From the NCBI GenBank assembly GCA_018241325.1, contig JAFEEB010000007.1, positions 1-37,921 of the forward strand: DNA of 37,921 nt, read 5' to 3'. The notes under the pieces are model-generated. The model did no database searches and was not told the DNA's origin. It saw only the letters and a program-made list of their open reading frames with translations. This document shows positions 7,331 to 16,574 of the stretch, one piece after another (position 1 is the stretch's first letter; every line of letters begins with the position of its first letter). A program made the translations under genes and the position numbers. The DNA comes from Pseudomonadota bacterium. Its GTDB lineage: Bacteria > Pseudomonadota > Gammaproteobacteria > Burkholderiales > Burkholderiaceae_C.

Positions 7331-10030
7331 ATGCCGGGAGTGCACAACTTTGAACACCTTCCACTGCTCCTACGCTACCAAGGCAAGGCGCGCCTGCGCG
7401 GAGGTGGCGATCCGTCGCCGCAAACGCTAGCCAACAAAGGTGCGCAACGACAGGCGCACAGCGTCGCCCTGGACGCCGCAGCCCAATCGCTCAGTGCGAA
7501 CTGGCAGGCCCGCAAGGCGCAGCGCCAAGCGGCGGGCCAGACCTTGCCGGACATCCCAGCGGGCATTCCAATCCTGCTTCAGATTGACACCGGCCTCGAC
7601 CTCGACGCGCTGCGCGCCAAGTTCCAATTCGAGATCGTGGCGGAGCAGGAAGACGGTTACGTGATCGTGGCGTCTGAAGACATTCAGCTGACGGCGTTCC
7701 GCAACATCGCCCAGGGGTTTGCTGTCACCGTGCGTGGCTCGGCAACCATCGCCGAGGTCCACACGCTGTTCGACGACCCCAATCAGACTGACCGGCTTGG
7801 CCGCATCCTTTCCGACCAGCTGATGGCCTCGTGGGGCAACATCGCAGAAGACCAGCCCTACATCGTCGACATTGGCATCGCCTGCGCAGGTACGCAGGAG
7901 ATTCCGCCACGCCCGGTGCGCGGCAAGCGCGCGACCGACGCCGAGTGGGCGGCCAAAGAGTACGAGTGGTCGGAGCGGCGGGCCAGTGCCTACAACGAGT
8001 GGGACGACATAAAGATCGAACGTGAGACTTCCATCCTGAAGTTCACTGAGTTCTATCGAGCCGAAATCCTGCATATGAGGGACAGCGCCGATTTCGATGC
8101 GGGTGTGCTACCGGACAGTTTCACGGTGCGGCTGAAAATCTCGGGCAAGGGCCTGAAGGACTTCGTCCTCAACTATCCCTACATCTTCGAGGTCGTCGAA
8201 CCGGAAGATATCGCGCTGCCCCAGAACCAGAGTCAACAAGGCGCGCAAGCGACGCCCGCCGTCGCGCCAGTCGCACCCAATGCCGACGCACCCGCCGTCT
8301 GCGTCATCGACAGCGGCATCCAAGAGTCGCACGTCCTGTTGCAGCCAAGTATCGACCAGGCCACGTCCCGTTGCTTCCTGCCGGGCCAAGCCGCAACGGC
8401 CGTCGCCGATGAAGTCGCGCCGGGCGGCCACGGCACGCGCGTCGCTGGCGCCGTGCTGTATGGCGAGGACGTGCCGGCTGTCGGCGCACCGCAGTTGCCG
8501 TTCTGGATTCAGAACGCCCGCGTGCTCGACGCCCAGAACGCTATGCCGGTCGAATTGTTCCCGCCCGAAGCGCTCCGCAAGGCCGTCGAACGCTTCAACG
8601 ACGGCCCGCGCCAGACCCGCATCTTCAATCACTCGATCAACGCGCGCAGCTACTGCCGCACGCGCTATATGTCGTCCTGGGCGGCCGAGATCGACCAGTT
8701 GTGCAACGAGCGGGATGTGCTCATCGTGCAAAGCGCCGGCAACCTGGCGCTGCAAGGCACGCTCCCATTTCTTGGCATCGCCGACCACCTAACTTCTGGC
8801 CGGGACTATCCCGCCTATCTCGCAGAAAACGCGGCCCGCATCGCCAACCCGGGCCAGAGCCTGCAGGCCCTGACCGTCGGCTCGATCGCCTACGCCGCCG
8901 CCGAGCAGGGCGCGTGGCGCACCTTCGCCACCCAGCCTGCAAGCCCCTCGGCGTTCTCCCGGACGGGCCCTGGCATCTGGAACGTAATCAAGCCGGAAGT
9001 CGTGGAGTACGGCGGCGACGCCGCGCGCACGAACAACGTGCCGCCAGACATCCAGTTTGGCGGCGTCATTCCCGCCGCTTGCCCCAACCTGGTCCGCTCG
9101 ACATTGCATGGCCCCGGGCCGGCAGCTGATCGTGACACCGCCGGCACGTCCTATGCAACGCCCAAGGTCGCGCGCATTGCCGCCCAGGTGCAACGTGTCT
9201 TGCCTGCCGAGCCGGCGCTCCTATATCGCGCCCTCGTCGTGCAATCGGCGCAGTGGCCCGCCTGGGCGGAAGAAATGCTGGCGCGCTTGCGCAATCCGCC
9301 GCCTAACATGACGCTTGCGGAAAGACAGGCTCTGTTCGCCGCGGCGTCCAACGCCTTCCGCTGCCTGGGCTTCGGCATTCCCGACGAAGCGCGGGCCACC
9401 ACGAACACGGACTATCGAACGACGCTGATCACGAGCGGCGACACCGAAATCCATGCCAGCGAGTGCCATGTCTACCAGGTGCCGATCCCGGCCGAGCTGC
9501 ACCAGCAGGCTGACGAGTTCGATATCCGCATCGACGTGACCCTGTCCTACGTCGCCCAGCCGCGGCGCACGCGCCGCAACCTACGCCGCTATCTCTCGAC
9601 CTGGGTCGATTGGAAGGCCAGCAAGCTGGGCGAGGGGCTGCATGACTTCCGCGTGCGCGCCATGAAAGACGCCGCGAGCGGAGAGGCGCCGCTGCCCGGC
9701 TCCACGCTGCCCTGGGTACTCCATGAAAAACCCCAAGATGGCCTGATCCGGGACTTCAAGCGCAACAGCGGAACGGTGCAGAAGGATTGGGCTGTCGTTC
9801 GCTCGAATAGTCTGCCCGACCACTTCTGCATCGCCGTGGTGGGACATCAGGGTTGGAGCCACGACCCGGACTCAACGGCGCGCTATGTGCTCGCCGTGAC
9901 CTTTGAAATTTTGGGCGTCGAAATCACAATCTACGAACCGCTGCGCGCAGCGATCGCTGAACTTCAAGCCCAGACCGAAGCCGACATCGAGGATAGTGAG
10001 GTTGAAGTGGAAGTCGAAACGAACGAATGA
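7331..10030 (+). CDS. Cytoplasmic S8 (subtilisin-like) serine protease
   Basis: This 899-aa protease has a complete subtilisin triad: D327 in VCVIDSG, H367 in GGHGTRVAG and S607 in DTAGTSYATPKVA, with a probable oxyanion-hole asparagine at N433 (IFNHSI). About 320 residues precede the catalytic domain, beginning NFEHLPLLLRYQG and followed by a glycine-rich GGGDP turn; this resembles large Y4bN-type S8 proteins. About 250 residues follow it, ending in an acidic tail (DIEDSEVEVEVETNE). No signal peptide or membrane segment is visible, so it should act in the cytoplasm, unlike most subtilases. The gene is probably translationally coupled to the AAA+ ATPase (3-bp gap) and is followed after 33 bp by the helicase. 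The substrate cannot be told from sequence. Confidence 0.93.
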   Translation: MPGVHNFEHLPLLLRYQGKARLRGGGDPSPQTLANKGAQRQAHSVALDAAAQSLSANWQARKAQRQAAGQTLPDIPAGIPILLQIDTGLDLDALRAKFQFEIVAEQEDGYVIVASEDIQLTAFRNIAQGFAVTVRGSATIAEVHTLFDDPNQTDRLGRILSDQLMASWGNIAEDQPYIVDIGIACAGTQEIPPRPVRGKRATDAEWAAKEYEWSERRASAYNEWDDIKIERETSILKFTEFYRAEILHMRDSADFDAGVLPDSFTVRLKISGKGLKDFVLNYPYIFEVVEPEDIALPQNQSQQGAQATPAVAPVAPNADAPAVCVIDSGIQESHVLLQPSIDQATSRCFLPGQAATAVADEVAPGGHGTRVAGAVLYGEDVPAVGAPQLPFWIQNARVLDAQNAMPVELFPPEALRKAVERFNDGPRQTRIFNHSINARSYCRTRYMSSWAAEIDQLCNERDVLIVQSAGNLALQGTLPFLGIADHLTSGRDYPAYLAENAARIANPGQSLQALTVGSIAYAAAEQGAWRTFATQPASPSAFSRTGPGIWNVIKPEVVEYGGDAARTNNVPPDIQFGGVIPAACPNLVRSTLHGPGPAADRDTAGTSYATPKVARIAAQVQRVLPAEPALLYRALVVQSAQWPAWAEEMLARLRNPPPNMTLAERQALFAAASNAFRCLGFGIPDEARATTNTDYRTTLITSGDTEIHASECHVYQVPIPAELHQQADEFDIRIDVTLSYVAQPRRTRRNLRRYLSTWVDWKASKLGEGLHDFRVRAMKDAASGEAPLPGSTLPWVLHEKPQDGLIRDFKRNSGTVQKDWAVVRSNSLPDHFCIAVVGHQGWSHDPDSTARYVLAVTFEILGVEITIYEPLRAAIAELQAQTEADIEDSEVEVEVETNE

Positions 10031-10063
10031 TGCGCGGATACAGGACCAAAATGGGAGGCAGAA

Positions 10064-12583
10064 GTGGTTGACTTCAAGAAGCGACTGGCCGGCAAGAAGG
10101 CTGAACGCCCGACCGATCCGATCAAGCTGTATGACACCCTGGACCGCGCACACGACAAGGGGCCGCTACGTCCCGCCCAGGCCGCGGTGCTGAGAGAATG
10201 GCTTGCAAGCCATCGCGATCAGCAAGACGTGATCGTCAAGCTGCACACGGGTCAAGGGAAGACGCTGATCGGCTTGCTGATGTTGCAGTCCCAGCTTAAC
10301 AGCGCCAAAGGTCCGGCTGTGTACTTATGTCCGGACAACTTCCTGATCGAGCAGACGATCGAGCAGGCCAAGCAATTCGGCATCGCCACCTGCCAGTCCG
10401 ATCCCGAGCTGCCGGATGACTTCTTAAACAGCGACAAGATTCTGGTCACGTCGGTTCAAAAGCTATTCAATGGCATCACCAAGTTCGGGCTGCATCACAA
10501 GTCCGTCGCTGTGGGCACCGTCCTCATGGACGACGCCCACGCTTGCGCCGACACCATTCGCGAGGCCTGCCGGATTCGCATCCCGAAGGACGAACCCGCC
10601 TACGACGCCATCAGGACGCTGTTCGCTGGTGACCTGGAACAACAAGGCGTCGGCACGTTTGCGGACATCAGCAATGGCAAGCGCGACACGCTGCTCCCGG
10701 TGCCCTATTGGGCTTGGATCGAACGCACCGCCGACGTCGCCAACATCCTCGCTGCCCACACGGAGCGCAAGTCGGTCAAGTTCGCCTGGCCACTGCTCAA
10801 GGACATCTTGGAATTCTGTCTGTGCGTCGTGTCCGGCGTGGCCGTCGAGATCGAACCCCGGATACCGCCGCTGACGGCCTTCGGCAGCTATGCCAGTGCA
10901 GCTCACCGCATCTTTATGTCGGCCACGGTGACCGACGACGCATTCCTGATCAAAGGACTGCAGCTCAAGCCGGAAACAATTCTCCACCCCCTGACATACG
11001 CCAAGGAAAGCTGGTCGGGCGAAAAGATGGTCCTGCTGCCCTCGTTGATTCATGAGGAGCTTGACCGCGAGCGGATCGTGAAGGGCTACGCCGCGCCCAA
11101 GCCCAAACGCCGGCATGGCGTGGTCGCGCTGGCGACAGCATTCGCCAGGGTGAAAGACTGGGAGTCGTATGGCGCCACTGTCACGAACAAGGACTCCGTC
11201 AGCGAGGTCATCGAGAGCCTGCGCGATGGCGAATACGAAAAGGCTGTTGTCCTGGTCAATCGCTACGACGGGATCGATCTGCCCGACGACACTTGCCGCA
11301 TTCTGGTCTTCGACGGCAAGCCGTATTCAGAAAGCCTGGTCGATCTCTATGAAGAAGCTTGTCGGCCTGACAGTGTGGCCACGCTGATGCGTACGGTGCG
11401 TACGGTTGAACAGGGCATGGGCCGCAGCGTGCGTGGTGAAAAGGATTATTCGGTCGTTGTCATCATTGGCGCCGACTTGACGCGGCTCGTTCGGGATAAG
11501 GCATCGCGGAACTTTCTTTCGCCACAGATGTCCAGGCAAATTGAGATCGGCCTGGAGATCGCCGAGATGGCGAAGCAGGACATCGATGGCGGCGACACTC
11601 CGACCGCTGCCTTCAATGCACTGGTGCACCAATGTCTCCAGCGCGATGAAGACTGGAAAGCCTTTTACATCGAGCAAATGGAGAAGGTCAAGCCATCCGG
11701 CGCCAACGAGACGGTTCTGCGCATGTACGCGACCGAGCTGTCGGCTGAACAGACCTATCTAGACGGCGACTACGTCAGCGCGGCCGACATGCTGCAGAAG
11801 ATTCTCGACAAGAATCAGGTCGACAAGCAGGACCAAGGCTGGTATCTGCAGGAAATCGCGCGCTACCAGTACCGAGGCAACCGGATCGAATCCCGGCGCC
11901 TGCAGCTCGCCGCACACCAGGCCAACCGCCTGCTGCTAAAGCCGCCTGAAGGCGTCACAGTCGCGAAGCTAACGGTTGTGAGCCAAGGCCGGATCGAACG
12001 CATCGCTTCCTGGGTTGGTAAGTTCGACAACTATGAGCAGTTGGACATTGCCGTGTCGGAAATCCTTGGCCGATTGGCGTTCGGCGTCAAGGCGGACAAG
12101 TTCGAGCAGGCACTTGATGAAATCAGTAGGGCCATCGGCTTTGCAGGCGAGCGGCCGGACAAGGAGTGGAAGGAGGGGCCCGACAACCTTTGGGCCCTGG
12201 ATGACTCGCAATACATCCTCTGGGAGTGCAAGGACGAGGTCGAGATCACCCGCTCGGAGATCAACAAGCGCGAGGCGGAACAGATGAATCGATCCAGCGC
12301 CTGGTTCACCAAGCACTACCCCGGCATGCAGGTGAAACGCATCATCATCCACCCTGCCCGCGCCGTCGCCAGTGCGGCATCGTTCACCCACGATGTCGAG
12401 GCGATGCGCGCGCAGGAGCTGAGGCAATTCGTCAAACGGCTGCGCGACTTTTTCAAGAGCTTCGAGTCGCTGAATTTCCGCGATCTTTCAGTCACGCACA
12501 TCCAGAAGCTCGTCAACCAGCATGGTCTCGATGTGCAGACGTTACTGACACAGTCGACAAAGAAGTTGAGGAACCTCAATTAG
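10064..12583 (+). CDS. XPD/DinG-like SF2 helicase with C-terminal PD-(D/E)xK-like nuclease domain
   Basis: This is an 839-aa protein. The helicase motifs are Walker A HTGQGKT (61-67), motif II DDAH (156-159), motif III SAT (286-288), motif V-like YDGIDLPDD and motif [10 protein letters not shown] (450-457). The arrangement is like XPD/DinG, but the four-cysteine Fe-S cluster is absent. Residues about 480-690 are helical and include a TPR-like stretch ([13 protein letters not shown]). The C-terminus has D707 in GPDNLW, E721-C-K723 in LWECKDE and Q740 in AEQMNRS, matching the D...ExK...Q pattern of restriction-like nucleases. Start is GTG 10064, supported by GGGAGG five bases upstream (10053-10058). 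It is in the same operon as the protease and ATPase. Functional partnership is inferred from position only. Confidence 0.88.
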   Translation: MVDFKKRLAGKKAERPTDPIKLYDTLDRAHDKGPLRPAQAAVLREWLASHRDQQDVIVKLHTGQGKTLIGLLMLQSQLNSAKGPAVYLCPDNFLIEQTIEQAKQFGIATCQSDPELPDDFLNSDKILVTSVQKLFNGITKFGLHHKSVAVGTVLMDDAHACADTIREACRIRIPKDEPAYDAIRTLFAGDLEQQGVGTFADISNGKRDTLLPVPYWAWIERTADVANILAAHTERKSVKFAWPLLKDILEFCLCVVSGVAVEIEPRIPPLTAFGSYASAAHRIFMSATVTDDAFLIKGLQLKPETILHPLTYAKESWSGEKMVLLPSLIHEELDRERIVKGYAAPKPKRRHGVVALATAFARVKDWESYGATVTNKDSVSEVIESLRDGEYEKAVVLVNRYDGIDLPDDTCRILVFDGKPYSESLVDLYEEACRPDSVATLMRTVRTVEQGMGRSVRGEKDYSVVVIIGADLTRLVRDKASRNFLSPQMSRQIEIGLEIAEMAKQDIDGGDTPTAAFNALVHQCLQRDEDWKAFYIEQMEKVKPSGANETVLRMYATELSAEQTYLDGDYVSAADMLQKILDKNQVDKQDQGWYLQEIARYQYRGNRIESRRLQLAAHQANRLLLKPPEGVTVAKLTVVSQGRIERIASWVGKFDNYEQLDIAVSEILGRLAFGVKADKFEQALDEISRAIGFAGERPDKEWKEGPDNLWALDDSQYILWECKDEVEITRSEINKREAEQMNRSSAWFTKHYPGMQVKRIIIHPARAVASAASFTHDVEAMRAQELRQFVKRLRDFFKSFESLNFRDLSVTHIQKLVNQHGLDVQTLLTQSTKKLRNLN

Positions 12584-12727
12584 GCGCCTCCCTGCGAGAG
12601 TCTCCCGCCGAAGAATGCGGCCTCCGAACGGCCCTTGAAGGCCGATACCCGCCGGTCGCCACGCTCGCGTGACCGGCCCCTTTCGCTGCACAGCAACCGT
12701 ACAGGTGCTGCGCGTGCCGTCATGACG

Positions 12728-13061
12728 CTAGGCCACCGTGTCGAAAACTTTAGCAGCGGAAAGTTTGAGCAGCGCCAGGGCCTCAGTCACGGTACCGGCC
12801 AGCCATTGATCCACGTCGCCCGCTTCGATTGGAATTTCGCTGCGCTTGCCCTGCTGGTCGAGCGGCAGCTTCGGATCGGGTTTGCGGCTCATCAGCGGGT
12901 GGTTGCCGGCGTTGGTGGTCAGCATGGTGTAGCTTTCGTGCACCCCACCGGTGGCCACGTGGGAACACGACCTCTCCGCCAGCGGCCGGCCCTTGGTCGC
13001 GCCCGACGTGACATAGGCGCTCGATCGCGCGTTCCTCAGGGGTTTCGCAGCGGTTGCACAT
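12728..13061 (-). pseudogene. SRAP/YedK-like SOS-associated peptidase remnant, internally deleted
   Basis: The N-terminus MCNRCETPEERAIER begins at 13061 and keeps the catalytic Cys2 of SRAP proteins, continuing to a GEVVFPRG segment. The C-terminal part is in another frame: ESYTMLTTNAGNHPLMSR, KRSEIPI and DVDQWLAGT are characteristic of the end of SRAP, ending at 12728. Only about 110 of the usual roughly 220-240 residues remain, and the middle, which holds other active-site residues, is missing. A deletion with a frameshift near 12955 explains this. Intact SRAP protects abasic sites in single-stranded DNA by forming a thiazolidine link. This copy cannot be functional. It lies between the defence cassette and the transport operon. 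The flanking 12584-12727 holds nothing I recognise. Confidence 0.85.
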
Positions 13062-13115
13062 GGGCGGCAGCAACGAGCCATCCGCCATCCATCTTTGCAC
13101 CATCCCAAACACGAC

Positions 13116-13979
13116 TCAAAGTTGCTTTGTGGTGGGATCGAGCTCCTTGCGCAGTGCTTCCCCTAAACTGTTGAAAGCCAGCGCTGTGAGCAAAATTGCG
13201 ATGCCCGGTGCATACATCTGTTCAGGCGCGAGCTCCATGCTTTGATAGGCCCGTGCCAACATGGCGCCCCAGCTCGGGTCTGGCGGCTGGATCCCCAGGC
13301 CCAGAAAACTCAGACTGGCTTCGGCCAGCAGCGCGGCGGCCAGCAGGATAGTGATCTGCACCAACACGGTCTGAATCGCATTGGGCAAGACGTGGCGCCA
13401 CAAGATATGACCGGTGGACGCACCGAAGCAACGCGCCGCGTCAACATACAACTGCTGGCGTACGACCAGCGTGCGCGCTCTCGCCAGGCGCGCCAACTGG
13501 GGCGCAAAGACGATACCCACGGCAATCATCGCGTTGGTCAGGCCAATGCCCAGCGCACCGGTCACGGCAATAGCCAGCACGATCGCCGGGAAGGACAGCA
13601 AGGTATCGATCAAGCGGCCGACACCTTCATCAACCCAGCCGCCCATGAACCCGGCCAACACGCCGATGGGAACGCCCAGCACCACAGCAATACCAACCGC
13701 CAGAAAGCTCGCATAGATCGCCACGCGCGTTCCGTAAATTAGACGGCTGAGAATGTCGCGGCCCAAGTCGTCGGTGCCGAGCCAATGGATCACCGACGGT
13801 GGGGCCAAGGTATTGGCAAGATTCTGTTCGGATGGAACGTGGGGGCTGATCCATGGGGCGAGCACGGCCACCAACACCAGCAACACCAGAAAGGCCAGAC
13901 TGACGGCCGCACGACGGTCGCGCCGTAGCCAGTCAAAGACGGCCTTCAGGCCGCGAAGGGAGGAATCTGCTGCCGCCAT
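13116..13979 (-). CDS. ABC transporter permease, DppC/OppC type
   Basis: This is a 287-aa inner-membrane permease of the peptide/opine/nickel importer family. Hydrophobic segments begin with AVSLAFLVLLVLVAVLAPWI near the N-terminus and recur through the protein, consistent with six helices. The WLGTDDLGRDILSRLIYG motif is typical of DppC N-terminal domains. The cytoplasmic EAA-type loop that contacts the ATPase is in the DAARCFGAS...HILWRHVLPN segment. ATG 13979 was chosen (MAAADSSLRG) because the upstream permease stops at 13981, leaving one base between the two genes; an upstream in-frame extension to 14027 would overlap that gene by 47 bp. It is the last gene of the minus-strand operon. 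Confidence 0.93.
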   Translation of the reverse strand: MAAADSSLRGLKAVFDWLRRDRRAAVSLAFLVLLVLVAVLAPWISPHVPSEQNLANTLAPPSVIHWLGTDDLGRDILSRLIYGTRVAIYASFLAVGIAVVLGVPIGVLAGFMGGWVDEGVGRLIDTLLSFPAIVLAIAVTGALGIGLTNAMIAVGIVFAPQLARLARARTLVVRQQLYVDAARCFGASTGHILWRHVLPNAIQTVLVQITILLAAALLAEASLSFLGLGIQPPDPSWGAMLARAYQSMELAPEQMYAPGIAILLTALAFNSLGEALRKELDPTTKQL

Positions 13980-13980
13980 G

Positions 13981-14940
13981 TCAACGCACCCTCGGATCGA
14001 TCCAGCCGTAAAGCATGTCGGCGCCAAGGTTGATCAGCAGCACGATCAGCACCATGACCAGAATCACGCCCTGCACCACGGGAAAATCACGCTGCAGCGC
14101 GGCATTGATGATGAGACTGCCCATGCCGGAAATGGCAAACACCGCTTCAATCACCACGGTGGCCGCCAGCATGCGGTTGGTCAACAGCGTAATCACCGTC
14201 AAGAGGTCAATGCCCACATTTCGGAGACCATGCTTCCACAGAATCGCTGCGGGCGAAAGGCCCTTGGCGCGCAGCGTGCGCACCTGCTGCGAAGACAGCA
14301 GTTCGATCAACGTGCCACGCAATTGGCGTGAAATTTCCGCGACGCCGGCGGCGGCCAAAGCCAAGGCGGGCAGCAACGCGTGATGAAGGGCATCCCATGG
14401 GTTCTGCAAGAAGGGGACGGAGCCCGTGACCGGAAACCAGTTGTATGCCATTGCCAAGGTGGCAATCAACAACATGGCGAGCCAGAAATTGGGGATAGCA
14501 ATCCCCAGCGACCCAAGGGTCATCACAGCACTGTCAACCCAACTGCCGCGACGACTGGCTGCCAAAACGCCCAGCGGTGCCCCGATGGCCACCGAGAGCA
14601 CCGTTGCCAAAATGACGATCAGCAAGGTCGGCGGCAAGCAGCGCTCGATGGACACCAGGACCGGTTCGCTTGTGAGTAGTGAACGCGACAAATCGCCGTG
14701 CAGTACCTTCCACAACCAATCGAGGTACTGGACAAAAAAGGATTTGTCCAGTCCGTACAGTTGACGAATCTCGGCAATTCGCTGATCGGACGCGTTGTCA
14801 CCCGCCAGCGTGACTGCGATATCGCCCGGCACAAGCTTGAGCAGACCAAACGCCAAGAACGTGGCCAGCAGGATCACGGGTAAGGCTTGCGCGAGGCGCC
14901 GACCAAACAAGCCGAACGCACTGGCCATCGGAGTTGCCAT
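13981..14940 (-). CDS. ABC transporter permease, DppB/OppB type
   Basis: This is a 319-aa permease partner of the DppC-like protein. The N-terminus has the DppB-type first helix (ALPVILLATFLAFGLLKLVPG) followed by a periplasmic domain containing LYGLDKSFFVQYLDWL and GDLSRSLLTSEPV. Later helices and the EAA loop (RTLRAKGLSPAAILWKHGLRN) follow, and the protein ends in the usual YGWIDPRVR. Length is normal. It begins 16 bp after the stop of the binding-protein gene and ends one base before the next permease, so the three are co-transcribed. Confidence 0.93.
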   Translation of the reverse strand: MATPMASAFGLFGRRLAQALPVILLATFLAFGLLKLVPGDIAVTLAGDNASDQRIAEIRQLYGLDKSFFVQYLDWLWKVLHGDLSRSLLTSEPVLVSIERCLPPTLLIVILATVLSVAIGAPLGVLAASRRGSWVDSAVMTLGSLGIAIPNFWLAMLLIATLAMAYNWFPVTGSVPFLQNPWDALHHALLPALALAAAGVAEISRQLRGTLIELLSSQQVRTLRAKGLSPAAILWKHGLRNVGIDLLTVITLLTNRMLAATVVIEAVFAISGMGSLIINAALQRDFPVVQGVILVMVLIVLLINLGADMLYGWIDPRVR

Positions 14941-14956
14941 GGTGCCCTGTTGCCGT

Positions 14957-16531
14957 TCAGGCTGCTGAAATATCGATGAACTTAGGCTTGCCCAACAGAT
15001 CAGGCTTGTATCCCTTGATCAAGGGTCCTTGCGCGTCCACCTCGAACTGAAAAGCAAGTGGGACGCAGTAGGCCCCTTCCATGATCAGCCTTTGCAGTTT
15101 GCTGAAAACCACACGCCGCTCGTCCGTTGTTTGCTTTGCCCGGCTCTCTCCCAACAATGCGTCGATCTCCGGCGTGGTGTCCGCGCGGCCAGCGTTGTAG
15201 TACGCGTCCTTGGCATACATCAAGGCGTACGTCATGCTGGGATCGGGACGCCCAGTCCAAGCGGAGAGCGCAGCGTCGAATTTTTTCTCGTTGCCAAAAA
15301 ACTGCCCTGAGACCTCGGCAACGGTGCCCACCGTGAACTTGCAGCGGATACCGACCTTCCCCAATTGCTCCATGATGATTTCGTTGCGGCGCAAGCTGTC
15401 TTGGTCGTTCCAACCGCACACAGTGATCTCGACGTTGCTGCCTAACCCGGACTCTCCCACCAGCTTGCGCGCGCGCTCCGGATCGTGCGGGTAAAGCCCT
15501 GCCACGTTTTTGTCATAGGCCCAGTGAGCTGAAGGCAGTTGCATGCCCGCGGCTTCTCCCAGGCCACCCATGCCTGCAGCGATGAACGCCTTGCGGTCGA
15601 TGGCAAAGTTCATCGCTTGGCGGATTTTCGGGTTCGACAGCGGCCCGCGCGACCAGTTGAGATAGATCTGGTAGAGGTAAAGAGTCGGTGCGGTAATCAA
15701 CTTCAGATTCTTCGCGCGCTCGATCAAAGGTTTGTAGCGAGCAGACAAGCTGTAAGCAAAATCGTTTTGACCTGCGGTCACAGTACGCAGTGCCGTGGCT
15801 TGGTCGGCGATGATCGAAAACTCGATGCCATCCATGTGTGGCAAGCCCTTGCGCCAGTACGTTTCGTTGCGCGTCACCACTATTTTTTGGTTGTCAGCCC
15901 AGCTTACGAATTTCCAGGGGCCAGCACCTACCGGCTTGCGATCGAGCTCATTGCCCAAGGCCTGCACCGCCTTGGGCGAAACCATCATGCCGGCACGATC
16001 GGACAGGACAGCGGGAATGGTGACGTCCGGCTGCTTGAGTTTGACCGTGACTTGGAGCGGCCCAGTCACCTCGACCGATTCGACCGCGCCCAAATCGGCC
16101 TTCACGTTGGAACGAGCGTCCTCTCGATTTCGATCCAAATTGAACTTCACGGCGGCGGCGTCGCAGGTCGTCCCGTCGTGAAAGCTGATGCCTGGCTTGA
16201 TGCTCAAAATCAGAGTCTTCGGGTCGCTGAAACGGTATTCAGCCATGCCAGGGCGGGTGCGCAAAGTATCGTAATCCCATTCCACCAGCGTGTCGTAGAT
16301 TGTCCACAGGAACGAATGGTCAGCGCCCGAGCCACCAGTTGCTGGGTCGAGGCTGGATGGGTTGGACCAGGCGGCGACACGCAACACTCCGCCACGTTTG
16401 GCTGCGCCTTGCGCCCAAGCCGGTGCGGTGGACAGCGAGCCCAAGGCAAGGCCACCGAGCCAAGCCATCAACTGGCGCCGCGGCAGCAAAGGCATCACGA
16501 CATCGAAGGAAGATTTTTCAAATGGGTTCAC
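14957..16531 (-). CDS. ABC transporter periplasmic substrate-binding protein, SBP_bac_5 family
   Basis: This 524-aa protein belongs to the DppA/OppA-like family. A signal sequence carries a twin-arginine-like start (PRRQLMAWLGGLALGS) and a likely AWA-Q cleavage, suggesting Tat or Sec export to the periplasm. Mature-domain hallmarks include NPSSLDPATGGSGADHSF, IYDTLVEWD and IKPGISFHDGTTCDAAAVKFNLDR, where the ligand-binding fold of this family begins. Start is GTG 16531, which has GAGGAG six bases upstream; ATG 16495 also keeps the signal peptide, while further upstream sequence would run toward the ATPase gene. The ligand cannot be told from sequence; family members bind peptides, opines, nickel, glutathione and other organic compounds. 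The adjacent CoA ligase and carboxylase point to an organic acid. Confidence 0.93.
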   Translation of the reverse strand: MNPFEKSSFDVVMPLLPRRQLMAWLGGLALGSLSTAPAWAQGAAKRGGVLRVAAWSNPSSLDPATGGSGADHSFLWTIYDTLVEWDYDTLRTRPGMAEYRFSDPKTLILSIKPGISFHDGTTCDAAAVKFNLDRNREDARSNVKADLGAVESVEVTGPLQVTVKLKQPDVTIPAVLSDRAGMMVSPKAVQALGNELDRKPVGAGPWKFVSWADNQKIVVTRNETYWRKGLPHMDGIEFSIIADQATALRTVTAGQNDFAYSLSARYKPLIERAKNLKLITAPTLYLYQIYLNWSRGPLSNPKIRQAMNFAIDRKAFIAAGMGGLGEAAGMQLPSAHWAYDKNVAGLYPHDPERARKLVGESGLGSNVEITVCGWNDQDSLRRNEIIMEQLGKVGIRCKFTVGTVAEVSGQFFGNEKKFDAALSAWTGRPDPSMTYALMYAKDAYYNAGRADTTPEIDALLGESRAKQTTDERRVVFSKLQRLIMEGAYCVPLAFQFEVDAQGPLIKGYKPDLLGKPKFIDISAA

Positions 16532-16574
16532 GATTGACTCCTCTATCTTGGTTGGGGGATAACTGAAAGTGTGG

